Origin: Diphasiastrum complanatum
Lineage: Eukaryota > Streptophyta > Lycopodiopsida > Lycopodiales > Lycopodiaceae
Assembly (NCBI GenBank): GCA_029204225.1
Contig: CM055103.1
Location: 5,950,852 to 6,014,851 of the forward strand
Reading direction: 5' to 3'
DNA: 64,000 bases
In this document: one piece after another, positions 1 to 10,939 of the stretch
Position numbering within the stretch: the first letter of the stretch is position 1
How the letters are laid out: each line of letters begins with the position of its first letter
Notes under the pieces: model-generated
What the model was told of the DNA's origin: nothing
The model's input: the letters and a program-made list of their open reading frames with translations, nothing else
Databases searched by the model: none
Position numbers and translations under genes: made by a program

Positions 1-205
1 GACACGCGGCAGTTGTGCACACTGACGCGGGTCCATAACGAGTCACCGCGTGCCAATGAGACATTGACACATGGCACCCAAAAGACCTATAGCTTCAAAT
101 CAGCGTTTCATCCCATTATTGAGACCGTCACCTCAAGTTTCCTGTTGCGTGCCCTTATGGGTACGTAACACCTACCCTTATAAAAATGTACAAATCCCTC
201 TCCCT

Positions 206-439
206 TTAGGAAAAAGTAGCAAAGTCCAACCTTAGGCAGTCTTCTATCTCCCAAGTGTCCTCATCATTTGTGCTTCCTTTCCAATGTACCAAATATTCAG
301 AAACCATACGATTTCTCAACTGATGTTGATGAACATCGACAATTTTCTCTAGTACCGCCAAGGCAGTTAGATCCACCAATTCAACAAGCTCACCTTCCAG
401 AGTTAGGCTGTCCTTTCCACTAATTGTTCTTTTATACAA
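206..439 (-). pseudogene. Chromodomain end of a Ty3/gypsy (chromovirus) polyprotein, remnant
   Basis: A 77-codon open stretch reads like the C-terminal chromodomain that follows integrase in plant chromoviruses. Visible landmarks are VEKIVD-like VLEKIVDVHQHQLRNR, then VSEYLVHWKG and DEDTWE, which is the usual order of a chromodomain (basic lead, LVKWKG-type strand, ExTWE helix). In living elements this domain tethers integrase to marked histones. No integrase core or LTR is seen next to it, and the adjoining bases belong to a hAT remnant, so it is a fragment. Assignment rests on motif recall only. Confidence 0.7.
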
Positions 440-459
440 CTTACATGAAATACACGATG

Positions 460-918
460 ATTACCCCAACTCCAATTAGAAGATCTGCTGATAAGTGACC
501 CAATCTGCAACAACTTGCACCACATTACCTACACCTACCTCAATAATAGCCGCTTGTATGTGGCCATAAATATGCTCTATTGTCTATGCAGCTTCACCCT
601 AAGATGCGTCCACTCCTCTAAGAAACATGGTGCCCAGCCCATGCAACAAGATCCAAAGATGCTGACAATGGGCTACCTCCATATATCGGTCCATCCATCA
701 ACCATGATGGAGCAATTGTAACTGGATAAAGTAGCACCCATTGAGCTAAACTTTTTCTTTAAGAAGTCCTCCCTCCTCAAGTACCTAGTGCACAAAGCCT
801 CCCTTGTGGGGGACCTCCATGACAACTCACAAGCCACAATCTCTGCCATCATCTCCCTAGAAATCGCTATTCTTGAATTGAAATTAAGCGAGAATGTGTG
901 TGATAAGGCTTTTTTCAA
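460..918 (-). pseudogene. hAT-type transposase fragment (DUF659 region)
   Basis: The minus strand holds a reading frame with SRxxL-like spacing and the phrase CSIMVDGWTDIWR (about 673-720), which matches the DUF659 segment of plant hAT-like transposases (typically ...CTIMCDGWTDxxRR). After a stop the frame continues at lower coordinates with a cysteine- and tryptophan-rich stretch (CCMGWAPCFLEEW) resembling the usual continuation (NIL..S..G..FLKS.D). Stops break it and the RNase-H-like catalytic core and C-terminal dimerisation region are not present. It lies beyond the last visible MORC exon, probably in the next MORC intron. Confidence 0.6.
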
Positions 919-1477
919 TGCTCTATTTCATAATTGCCAAAGAACAATAATCAATATGAAATGCATTGTTGCATTTAATAATCTCATACCAAGGTGGTGA
1001 GAAATACATAATAGTTGATAGCTAGGCCTATAACTACACAAAATCATCATAAAAAGATATGTTCAATATGTCAGCACTAGAACACTTCTCTTGGGGATTC
1101 AGAAGCCCCTGATATGTCTGTGAAAATTCTCTACTTCTACTTTACGGGCACTCAATTCCTTTTAAACTCGATTTCGACACAAGGTACTTGGTTGAAAGAT
1201 TGTTGTACCACAATCTTTATTGTATCCATCCAAGATGGAATAAGGATTTTGCAATCTCTTCTTGCAACAAATATGTACACAAAATAAATAAGCTTTTTGA
1301 TGAGACTTTTATTTTCACTCAATCATATTAGGATGTATTACACAAAAGGGGATATCGCTACTACCAACAACCAATTAACGAAGATATAATAAAGGCAATC
1401 CTAATAGTAAATCTTTTACATAAATTGTGCATTGATCAGGTTCTCCATATAAAATAGTGATAAAATGCTCATCTCAC

Positions 1478-2710
1478 CTGCCATTAGCTCCTCCAGTAGA
1501 CCTTGAAAACACGATCACATCAGCTCCAAGGCGCATGGTACTTGTCTTAAAACCATTTCCATCTGCAATTTGGCATAGTCAAATCAAACAAGAACAAGAA
1601 TTTGTGAGAAATTACTTGCTGATTTTAACTACATGTCTTCATTGTCACTTTATAGAGGTAAGGAGTTTCATAAGTTTCTATACCAGATCCGCATTACACA
1701 CAAAAGCAGGTCAACTGAGTATTTCAATAGCAACAGTCAATTTGTGACACATCCTGTGCACCTATCTCAAGGAAGCCCAAATATAAATCTTTTAAGAACA
1801 AGAGTGCGTACATTGACCAATCGTGTTTGCACTTTTAGTTTTTGCAGAATACCCGAGTGACATGCATTGTCGCATCCGTTCTGAATCCATTCCCCCTCCA
1901 TCATCTATATGTGTGCACATTCATCCATTGTAATAAATTACCATTTGAGAATCATCAGATTTCTTCAAGAAGATAAGCCATGTAGGCACATGAAGTAGCA
2001 ATTTGAACTCAAGAGAATTGTTTGAGAACAAGCAAATAAGAAATAACAATCACCGAAATATATGAGGCTTCACTTTAAAAACAAAGAAAACAATTTCATC
2101 CACTTTTTCCTAGAATCTATACCAACCTTCAATAAATAGCATGGGCCTTCCATCTTTAGGGGATTTTATCATGTCAACGTTTACAAAAGTGGCTCCATTC
2201 GGAACCTGTGTAAAGAAGCTCCTTCAGATAGTCTCTTCAAATTCTTGAGCACACGTGAAACCTTGCATCTTAATATCAACAATTTCACTTTGGAATGCTT
2301 ACCTCATCCAATGCATTGTCCAATAATTCCGCCATTGCTACAAAAACAAGACACTCATCAATTTCATGTGTTCATTCCTAGATCAAATATGAAATGGATG
2401 ACTAGCAAGCAAGGATGACAGCAAATGCTTGACAAAAGCATTGGAATAAAGAAATAAAGCTTATATCACTTATAAACATAGAAAAATTAAAAATATGTGT
2501 TATCAAACCTCAAATGCATCTAGGTTTACCATTCATTAGGTTTTTTGGAAAATTTTAGTTACAAACTGAAACTTAGAAAGATAAACACCAAGAAACTTTG
2601 CAAGGCATAAATCAACATCAATATTCACAACTAACCTCCCAAGGCCCATTTATGACTAGTAGCATTTGAGTGCAAAAATTTTGGATGCACTCGAACATGA
2701 TCCATTCCAC
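1478..2710 (-). CDS. MORC: MORC exons 2-6: GHKL ATPase core
   Basis: Five short exons (75, 35, 79, 93 and 85 nt) are packed in 1.2 kb. They carry, in order, the HVRVHPKFLHSNATSHKW lid, the N-box ELLDNALDE, the linker VPNGATFVNVDMIKSPKDGRP, the G1 box DDGGGMD with QCMSLGYSAK, and the G2 box GNGFKTSTMRLGADVIVFSR. Acceptors end in CAG or TAG and all donors are GT. Exon 6 ends in phase 2 at GGCAG|GTGAG, and no continuation such as a QSIGLLSYTF-like exon was found between 1 and 1477, which is occupied by transposon remnants. Confidence 0.88.
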
Positions 2711-5700
2711 CTGCACATACATCCAAAACGTTGATATAGAAAGTTAGGTCTACAATAATAACTGATGGTGACGAATGTGCAATCATAGACTTTATGGAGC
2801 CCAATAACATTCTTAGATCAATATCTGTTATCCATAGCATGAATTAAATGCCACAATACTTCATATTGACCAGAGAACATAGACTCGAACATGAAACATA
2901 AACAATGACTTTAAAAAAATTGGAAAGGTAAAGAATGCCACATCATCATGGCAAATACAACAAAAATACGCATGTATATAAATGAATAGAACTTTGAATT
3001 AGGAAATTGCACATCGCTTTTGTGTTTTTGGGATCTATGTAGGATACCTGAAAGCAAAGAAAACAGGAGCACATATTATTATATTTGCTAACATATGTTC
3101 CACATTCTAGGCTATCATGGTCCTGAGGAGGAAGTTTTCTAATCAACTTACCTGAACCCAAAAACATATCAACTCCTCAAGATCCTGCTTACAAGACAAG
3201 CAAGCACAAAGGGACACCAATGGAGCAAAATCACCCAACCAATGAGAAGCCACTGATCAATCTTCAGTAGCATCACCCCAGAGCCACGAGATAGGATGCA
3301 AGTGTAGAGAGAGGAAACTAGTAATGAAAACCACACTATGGAATGGTAGGAGGGCGAGTTCCCACTAGGATATATAGCCCCCAGCCTCTCCTGTGCATGT
3401 GCCCATGCAGTATATCTCCAAAAGCGCTTTTCATTACTATTGATACTCTACACATGCCTATGGTCGTCCTGAACCATGCACTAGCTCCACTTAAGTAATT
3501 GGGCTCTCACAAGGTTATTGATTACATTTCTAGCCTTGTTCGGAATAACGAGGCATAACATATAATCTCGCGTACTGGAGTATCGTGTATCCAAGTCTAG
3601 GATTATGTCGAATCCTATATGGAGGACGTGGACGTAACGATGAGGCACTTCACTCCACTTTCAATATGTAATATGCCTCATCATGAAGAACTTTTGGCCC
3701 TTATACCCAATCCAACAAAAAAAGCGAAAAAAACTGGCCCTAAGGGAAATATCTACTAAGAAAAGGAACAAAGGCTCATAATCAAGTTGCCATTGTTATA
3801 GAGATACATGACAATAGCCAACCTTGGAAGAAGCCATCTGCATGAGAGATACAAGCTGCCCTCTTGGAGATCGTGAAGAATCATCTGTAAAAATGTAAGA
3901 GGCATAGTACACAAGCAAACAACCCAAGTACAACTACAACAATGAGCTTTCTTGCCAATCAACTTATTGACAAACTACCAACGATTCTCTCTTGAAGGCT
4001 CCTTCAACAAGAGCAAAGTGGCAAATATTGGCTAGTTTCATTGGCAACCTGACAATTGAGCTTTGGCTAAAACTTTAATTCATCGAGAGTCATAAAATTC
4101 ACATTCAAGTTAAAAAATTCCTTCTAGCAAAAGCCTCCATGGACTACTTAGCTTGATATGATAGACAAGTGTCTATACTCATTGTGGTTATGTAATGATT
4201 ATTGGTCTCTTAAACATATATATGCGTTAAAAATTGGATCTAATTCTTCATTTAAATTATCCATTTGAGGAACTAAGCCAGGTTGTCTTTCCGAGATTAG
4301 TCTAACTCGTTTCAAAGTTCGGAAACGAGTACAAATCAGCTTATTGAACTACTTCCAATACATACCAATGTTGCAGCAAAATGCAATCTGCTGCAAAAAC
4401 GTTCCGGAACATCAGCGATCCATGACCCAGATCGCCAGATTTTATTTTATTATGGTGGGAAAAAGCCCAATGGCCAAAAAAAAAAAATTTTGATAGTTTA
4501 GTTAGTATTAAATGAACACGGAAATCAACAATGAATGCATCAAAAGAATAACGTATTGATAAACTGGAAAGAGGCAGAAATAACATTGCATAGAGGCAAG
4601 AGCCATATTAATCAGGTTAATTATAGATAGAGATATTGTTGGCATTGTACTCATATTTTGTTGAGCATGTTGACTTCACTCACATTTGTTTCACAAAATC
4701 TGAGATGGGTGCTTATGCTTCATAATCGTTGTGGTTTGTTGTCATTCGATACGGTTCCATGTGAATTCATTTCACATAATACAGAAATAGAGATGTTTGA
4801 TAAAGAATCACTTAATGCCCCAAAATTGGACCGCACTCCTCTTGGAACTCCGAGCAAACTAGATAAGTGAATTGCTCTTGAAAACACCTTTTATCTGATA
4901 CCCATATTGGCACCCAAAAAAAAATTTGCATTCTAGGAAACCCTAACTGGATTTCCCGGATCATGTTCTGGATCACGTCCGGAACGCGTTCCGGATCGGA
5001 ACGTGCAACATAGACACATACATGTTTCTTGTCATACCATTTAAAGTCAACATAGGTCCATAATATCATGAACAATGAACTCCAAATTTTTATTTCGCTG
5101 CCAAATTCCTTCATCTGTTTTGACAGCATTGATTTTTTGTGGCATCTTATCCATCTCCACTCCAGTGAAATTTTATTCGCCAATATCATGATTGCTTCTA
5201 AAGCAAGCCTCCCTCAGTTTCTAGTTCTAACGGGAAAAACTTCATCACTCCAAGGTCAAATCTGTCCAGAATTAGTCTCAACCTACTTAATGCACATGAT
5301 GTTCATATATTAAAGGTTACCCCTTCCATGCATTGTACGTAAATCAAATCCAAATTTCAACATTGTTATTCTCCCACTTACTGCTCTTTTGTGTGAGGTT
5401 ATGTTTTCAAAGACTAATGACACACAAAAAAAACTTTGACAGTTTTAGGAAGTTGTTCCTTGATAATGATCTAATTGAAAGTTCAACGTTGAAACTTGAA
5501 ACATATGCCAAGTCTTTGACCATGGTAGCTACATGGAAAGGGGTTAATACAAAACATAGTACTATTCAAGTGTTATGAGGCCATATGTCCAATTGTTGGG
5601 AAACGGTCTAGTTAAGACCTAATTCAAGGTGTCAACTAGTATGTGTTGAATGTAATCCATGTCAAGAACATCGCCACACAAATTTTTATTAACTGTAAAC

Positions 5701-8700
5701 CAAAGAAGCTAGCAATGAACTATTTTTAAGGCATTCGCAACTCCAAAAGACCTTTCCAGCACTTTGAAAGCCTATTGCTCACAATAGTTGTGAAAAGTTA
5801 CTATGGGAGTAGGAAGCACCAATTAAAGGATCTAGGCCTCCTAAGTCCCCCCCATAATCACTTCCCACCATTGCTCCTCCCACTTTGCTAATTATACACA
5901 ATTCAATACACACCTTTATTTTTGCAACTGAAGCATGAAGAAGGCGTTTTGGGGGAGGAGGAACTTGACTACTATTAGGGCCTGGTAATGAACCAAACAG
6001 GGCCCTATGTGCCAGTTGCCAAGAGGGTCAGATGACTGGTAGATAAGGTCATAACCAAAAACCAAATTAGACACCCTATAGGTTGGGTGTGTAGCAAGTT
6101 GTGACCCAATGTACTAGCACGATATCCATTATCGAGACGGAATAGTAACTATCGTCGAACACCTAGCCGTCACGTCCGTAAGGAGTTCGGACCAAGACTA
6201 GCCAGCACCAAGCCTAGGTGGTCTAGTGATCCCCAAGCCACGAAGGGGCACAAAGGTGGTTGTCAACGATCATTATACCTTACAATCAAGACACGGCACA
6301 CAGTTTAACTAGTATGGTAAGTAGTCCAAAGGTACTCAAGAGATTGTCTCCTAGATGAAATGTGAAGGCAGAATGTGCTCATTCCAAGGCTAGATTGGCA
6401 TGTAGGCCTCTTGAAGGATGAGCTTGGGAGAGGAAGTCCAGAGGTGAAGAAGTAGCTAGTATTTTCAAAGGTGAAGAAGATTGATATTATTTTCTTTACT
6501 TTGCAAATATCAAAGTTTTGAATCTAAGTTTAGTTTTTGGACTGTTATAAACACTTAGTGACCAAGATTACTCAGCAGTTTGTGCATGGATTGGCACATA
6601 TTTTGTATGTTTTGGTGGCAAGGGACACCAGAGACATGGAGCCAACACCCTCGGTTTTGAGTGATCTCCATTGCTAGTGTGTGAGGTCTTAAGCGTGCAC
6701 GTTAATAACCAATTAGGACAGGAAATAACTTGTTCTATCATTTCCGTGGAGGGACACACTTAGAAGCATACACCAAGTAGAAAGGTATGCTTGGAGAATT
6801 GCCAGGCGTGAATTGTTGGAATATCAATCCACACTCTAGAGAGAACTATCAAACAAGGCGGATAGCTCAGTGGTAGAGCATCCCATCCGGTATGAGGGAG
6901 GTCCTAGGTTAAAATCCTAGTCTGTCCATCCATATTATGATTTATGGATATCTAACATGGTATCAGAGCCAAGTTAGACCTAACAGTTCATGGTGTCAAA
7001 GCCATGGTTAGGTGGCCCAAGTTGTGGGGCAGGTGACAACTAGGACCCCAACCAAGTGTGGCTTGAGGGGGGGGTGTTGGAATATCAATCCACACTCTAG
7101 AGAGAACTATCAAACAGGGCGGATAGCTCAGTGGTAGAGCATCCCATCCGGTATGAGGGAGGTCCTGGGTTTGAATCCTTATTATGATTTATGGATTTCT
7201 AACATAAATGGACTTCTTTGTAAGATCCTTCACAAGTGTCATGAAAGTCCCTAGACATGGCACACTCGCATGAGTGTCTTAAACTAGTTTTGAGTCACAA
7301 CTACAACAAGATGTTAGAGTACATCCAGCATTGTGACCCTTGTCAATGAACAGGGCAAAGCAAGTCTTTGGATTTATCGCACTATTAGAGATTCAAATGG
7401 TAAATTAACAAAATCTTCGTGAAATTACTTATTAGAGTACCAAGGACCCAACTGGGGGCTGATTTTGGATTCGCAGTATCAAATCAACCATGAAGGCCCA
7501 ATTGATTGTAGGTAGAACTAGAAAAGCAATTCTATCAGGAGTTGACCAACCTCATAGAGTGAGATGGTATGACACTTAAAGAGCATAATCTCAAGAGCAA
7601 ATCCCGAGTGGAGAATTGGGATAACACTGATAGTTGCTAGCCAATTTGGGAATACAATCATGAGTTTGTAATAGTGAGCATTCACAATAAGTTGGCCAAC
7701 CCTAGAGCGTCAATCGGGCTTGAGAAATATGCTTGGATTGATACTCTATCACGTAGGGGTAGAGTATCTAGCATATAGCCAATTGCTTATAATGGAGTAA
7801 AAAATGTCCATTAGAAAGTGTTCAATACAATTGAGCTATAGTTGAGGCCAGTTAAGAAAACAACCATAAGGATTTTGTAGATGAAACCTGATAAAGTTGA
7901 TTTTATGACTTAAATACAATAGAGGTTAGCGATATCTCCGAAGAACTCTTTAAAGCTTCAGTGAAGCAAAGAACTTTGCACGAGATTTGTATAGATTGAG
8001 AGCTCTTATAGGAGATATGGCCTTCCACTTAGCAACTCTGACCTAGGAGGTGTCACTATTAGGGAAATGAACCTAGATTTCTCCCAACCATTATAAATAG
8101 TGTTGGGTTGAAAGTAAGCAACTGACTTCATTCCATGTTGGAATCAGCAAAAGGATGGACAACACATCCGATTTTTCTTATAAGTGGAATAGTGATCTGG
8201 TCAAGAACCAATTATATGATAGTATATTTGAGATAGAAGCAAATGTGGAATCGCAATCTCCAAGAGCATGTGATTATCTCCAGTGCTGATTCAAAGACAA
8301 AAGCGAGTTAAAAAGTCCAGTTCTCCAAGAAGATCCATTACCCTTGAAGTTCGAATAAAGACATGTAATTGAGGAAATCGAATTTTGCAAGAGTACTTAG
8401 TACCCATAGAGGACTACCAATGTCATAGAACACAAGGGTGACTCAACATAGATTATGGGAAATGTACTAAGTTCTGTCATCAAGGAACGAGGACTTTCTT
8501 GAAGGGGAAAGGAATGATAGGGCCCAATAACAAACCAAACATACACTTCGTTGTGCCAAATGCCAAGAGAGTGAGACGGTCAATAAATGCCCCTCATAAT
8601 GGCAACCAAACTAGACACCCTACAACGGTACACGTTGGGTGTGTCATCAATTGCGCCCTAGCAGCCAAGAGAGCATAAAACGCGGCAAGAGGAAACTGTG

Positions 8701-10924
8701 ATAGGAAGAAGGAGACAAAGATGGAGGAGGAAGAGAAGAGGAAGAAAATGGAAGAGGAGGAAGAGATACAAGAAAAAGGAGTAGCAGCAGCAAAGGAGGA
8801 GCTACTGTAGTTTGTAGATTGTGATGGTGTCCATGCAAAACGCTTTCTCAAATTTCACCATGACGAGGTTAAGAGATCGAACTTGGAATCGTGTGTTAGT
8901 TTGAGCTCAATAGACATGGACATGGAACTATTGTAGGATCAGACATTGACGTGGCCCTTTTTGTGTACAAACTCATCTCTTGGGTGTGTCGCAAATACCT
9001 TGGTGCTTGCCTGTGGCCACAAACACCACCATAGATCGTGCAAACAATGCCAAGAAATATAACTCTTCAAACAAAGAGGCTGAGCCCTCCTACCATAAGG
9101 AAACACTTAACAAAATTCCTCCCTATGATTATAAATTTTTGTTTTGCTAAAACTAAATTTTCACCTTGAGTTATATAGCAAAATCTAAGCGTTACTTTTA
9201 TCAAATCTTTGAGCATTATAATTCTTCAAGGCCTTGCTTTCCTAATTTATGAAACATCTTTACGAGCAAAAACCCATTTTCAATCTAAAACCACCAAAAA
9301 AAAAAGCAATTCAAGATCCTCAGTCAAAAAAATTTGCGTTTTTTAAACAATCGTTTCAAACGTAAGAAACGCGTTTTGAAACGGGCATGTTTCGAATGCA
9401 AAGCATTGTGTCGCTTCAATTTCGAGGCACACTGCGCAAATGCATATACCATCCTCCAATAGTAGTGTAAGTATAAATCTTCGCCTGTTCGATGTTGAGG
9501 ATAAGACAAAAGACACGGTTGGGAACTTTGTTGGTCACGCATGCCATTATGAACTCACAAGGGTATTACGGGAAAAAACAAAAAAAACTGTTAGTGCATG
9601 GGAGCGAAGCATCAAGGAGGTCTCTCCACTCATGCAACCTAACCCTCCACTTAAAAAGACCCTCAATGAGATGATTGATACAACAAAGCTTCTTGGTGAA
9701 CTTTGTCACCAAGAGACCTAAAGTCATTGCCTCTAGATTCTACAAGGTCAAGGACCTGGATATCTTTAACAAAACCAAACCAGTTTCATGGTGGAAGAAA
9801 TTGAGAGAAATATTATGGCAGCTATCATAGGAAAACATTGCTCCAGGTTCAAAAAAATCAAACAACCATTTCCATGTGAATTTTTGTGAGTCAAGAACTG
9901 AGAAATACAGATATTGTAACGAACAATCTTGCTCTTGGTTAACAAATTTTGATGCACAAAGCTCCTCCACTTTCAAACACTTAGAAATCTGCAACCCAAA
10001 AGTTGTTTGGCTTGGGCAAATGTTTCTAAGGCACTAGCATCATTTTTCAATTACAAGGTTCTACTTTTACTACAGGCCACTTGGAGCCTAAATCCATCCA
10101 TTTTGTCAAAATTTTCAGTGCTAAGAGCTCAACTTGATAAGAAACAATCCACAATTCCAAAAGGAGTCCACAATTCCAACATAAGAAAACATGCAATCAC
10201 CCCCAAGACACGGTCATTTGCTACATGCAAGGAAGAGCCAGAACTTCACCACGAGATTTCAAGACGGACCAGATCAAAAACTAGAAAAAGCAACACTACA
10301 ATGAAGTAGGTTTCAGCAATGTGTCAGACCTAGAGTTGGTGATAGCGTGGGCTGGCCTTCATAATCCCCAGCTTTCCAGAACTGCCTGCAACCCCCCTTC
10401 AACCCTGAGCCATGACTCCGACTACTTGCAACGGATGGGTAGGTATGCTGTGCTGGAACAAGAGCAGCTTGAGTATCAGACTTCTCAGCAGAAATTGGAG
10501 AGTGGCCTTCAACCCCTTCTCTCAGAACATCTGGTGACAAAGGCTCCAAAAAATCTAATGGCAGGTCGGACTGTTCAGAGTCTTCCAACCATTCCACTTC
10601 CATGGAATTTTGAGAAGAAGGCGTAGCGACTAGGGTTCGATTCTCGATTTTCGGTTCTAGAATTCTAGGCTTCTTTTCTTCCTGGCCCGCAAAAGCATTT
10701 ATTTCCCCTTGAGACACTGGAGGCCTTGACCTTTTAAACTGATGACCGGACATGAAACTTGACACAGCTTCGTTGTTTGCATTGCTGTTGCGATCGTCGC
10801 CGTCGCCGCTGCTGCTACTATCATCAGAAAGGTTAACAAGCGGAATAACAACGGCAGTGGAAGATAATACACCCTCCAGTTTGCCAAGCACGGGCTTCCT
10901 ATCCGACAGAGCTGGTCCTGCCAT
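1478..10924 (-). CDS. MORC: MORC-family GHKL ATPase gene, 5' part (six exons; continues off the left edge)
   Basis: Microrchidia ATPases act in the nucleus in transposon silencing and chromatin compaction. Exons on the minus strand: 10330-10924, 2636-2710, 2303-2337, 2127-2205, 1812-1904, 1478-1562; every intron starts GT and ends AG, and the phases join without a break for 962 nt. The predicted protein has an acidic, serine-rich N-terminus (SDDSSSSGDGDD), the plant-MORC phrase CRQFWKAGDYE, then HVRVHPKFLHSNATSHKWALG, AMAELLDNALDE (N-box, Mg/ATP), DDGGGMDSERMRQCMSLGYSAK (split over a border; G1 box) and IGQYGNGFKTSTMRLGAD (G2 box). All ATPase landmarks visible are intact. The rest of the ATPase domain, the S5 fold and the coiled coil should lie left of position 1. 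Intron 1 (7.6 kb) is filled with transposon remnants. Closest in style to the MORC4/7-like plant clade; the clade is inferred. Confidence 0.9.
2711..5972 (-). other. MORC intron 1, 3' portion; no recognisable gene
   Basis: About 3.3 kb of intron sequence with only short chance reading frames. The stretch around 3300-3620 has a promoter-like look (atatatag, several CATGC blocks) and could be a decayed LTR, but no partner repeat was found. GTTCCG-type palindromes occur at 4401-4410 and 4976-5005. Confidence 0.6.
6814..6957 (+). repeat. TRIM 5' LTR (144 bp)
   Basis: TG...CA-bounded terminal repeat. It keeps the complete tRNA-like unit, including the 3' acceptor strand, which the 3' LTR has lost through a deletion of about 14 bp after the B box. 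Confidence 0.9.
6856..6928 (+). ncRNA. tRNA-like unit embedded in the TRIM 5' LTR
   Basis: The sequence folds as a cloverleaf. The acceptor 6856-6862 pairs with 6921-6927 at 6 of 7 positions with two G-U pairs. T8 and A9 are in place. The D arm is GCTC-AGTGGTA-GAGC. The anticodon stem pairs at 4 of 5 positions around TCCGGTA. The T arm is CTAGG-TTAAAAT-CCTAG with a 7-base loop, followed by A as discriminator. The A box TAGCTCAGTGG is canonical. The weak anticodon stem leaves the isotype open (CGG or CCG depending on register), and the D-arm half resembles plant tRNA-Cys from memory. It is probably a promoter relic rather than a working tRNA. A truncated sister copy lies at 7117-7178. Confidence 0.6.
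6958..6969 (+). other. Primer-binding site of the TRIM (initiator Met tRNA)
   Basis: TGGTATCAGAGC directly abuts the 5' LTR and is the standard complement of the 3' end of plant initiator tRNA-Met. A degenerate second copy, TGGTGTCAAAGC, follows about 33 bases downstream. Confidence 0.9.
7065..7074 (+). other. Polypurine tract of the TRIM
   Basis: GAGGGGGGGG immediately precedes the TGTTGG start of the 3' LTR, the position from which plus-strand DNA synthesis is primed. Confidence 0.8.
7075..7204 (+). repeat. TRIM 3' LTR (130 bp)
   Basis: Nearly identical to the 5' LTR except for a few substitutions and the loss of TAGTCTGTCCATCC-like bases. Its B box reads GGTTTGAATCC, closer to the tRNA consensus than the 5' copy (GGTTAAAATCC). 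Confidence 0.9.
8660..10329 (-). other. MORC intron 1, 5' portion; purine-rich stretch, no gene
   Basis: At 8700-8810 the plus strand is almost pure GA/AAG and would encode a Glu/Lys run; this looks like expanded low-complexity DNA. At 9341-9393 a group of GTTTCAAACG/GAAACGGG palindromes occurs. Plus-strand frames at 9440-9721 and 10007-10309 have no recognisable domain, no partner exon, and lie inside the intron. Confidence 0.55.
10330..10924 (-). CDS. MORC: MORC exon 1: disordered acidic N-terminus up to the FWKAGDYE segment
   Basis: The exon opens with ATG at 10924 (MAGPALSDRKPVLGKLEGV) and has no in-frame stop before the donor CTAG|GTCTGA at 10329/10330. The reading frame would stay open to 10313, so the true end is set by homology: WKAGDYEGQP...TLG joins in phase to the next exon (GMDHVRVHPKFL). 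Low-complexity Ser/Asp/Asn runs and the PLDFLEPLSPD block are typical of plant MORC N-termini. The start codon is the first ATG in a long open frame; no upstream in-frame alternative is obvious. Confidence 0.85.
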
Positions 10925-10939
10925 TTACGAATACTACAC

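Larger units (their letters stand above)
6814..7204 (+). mobile_element. TRIM: miniature LTR retrotransposon with tRNA-like LTRs, complete
   Basis: A complete 391-bp terminal-repeat retrotransposon in miniature. Both LTRs begin TGTTGGAATATC and end TCTAACA. The 5' LTR is followed immediately by TGGTATCAGAGC, the initiator-Met primer-binding site, and the 3' LTR is preceded by GAGGGGGGGG as polypurine tract. The internal part is only 117 bp and cannot code for protein, so the element must rely on enzymes from other retrotransposons. Flanks read TGAAT and TAAAT, a plausible 5-bp target duplication with one change. It sits inside the older gypsy remnant, just before its integrase zinc-finger relic. 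Each LTR carries Pol III A and B box-like sequences in a tRNA-shaped unit. Confidence 0.9.
5973..8659 (+). mobile_element. Old Ty3/gypsy remnant in MORC intron 1, with LTR-like ends
   Basis: Two direct repeats of about 135-145 bp, 5973-6107 and 8516-8659, share GGGCC...AAACCAAAC...GCCAAGAG...GACACCCTA...GTTGGGTGTGT. The second is preceded by a purine tract (GAAGGGGAAAGGAA), as expected for a polypurine tract in front of a 3' LTR on the plus strand. Just right of the nested TRIM, at about 7211-7390, broken frames resemble a gypsy integrase zinc finger (KCHESP...H, then CDPCQ). No intact reading frame remains. Divergence of the ends and the many stops indicate great age. Confidence 0.5.

Noticed and set aside
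6856-7178. Two functional tRNA genes
   Set aside because: The A and B boxes are good, but the anticodon stem is mismatched and its register ambiguous, the second copy lacks the 3' half, and both sit at the same place in paired LTRs; annotated as tRNA-like parts of a TRIM.
9440-10309. Small plus-strand genes at 9440-9721 and 10007-10309
   Set aside because: No recognisable domain, no splice partners, and they lie inside MORC intron 1 on the opposite strand.
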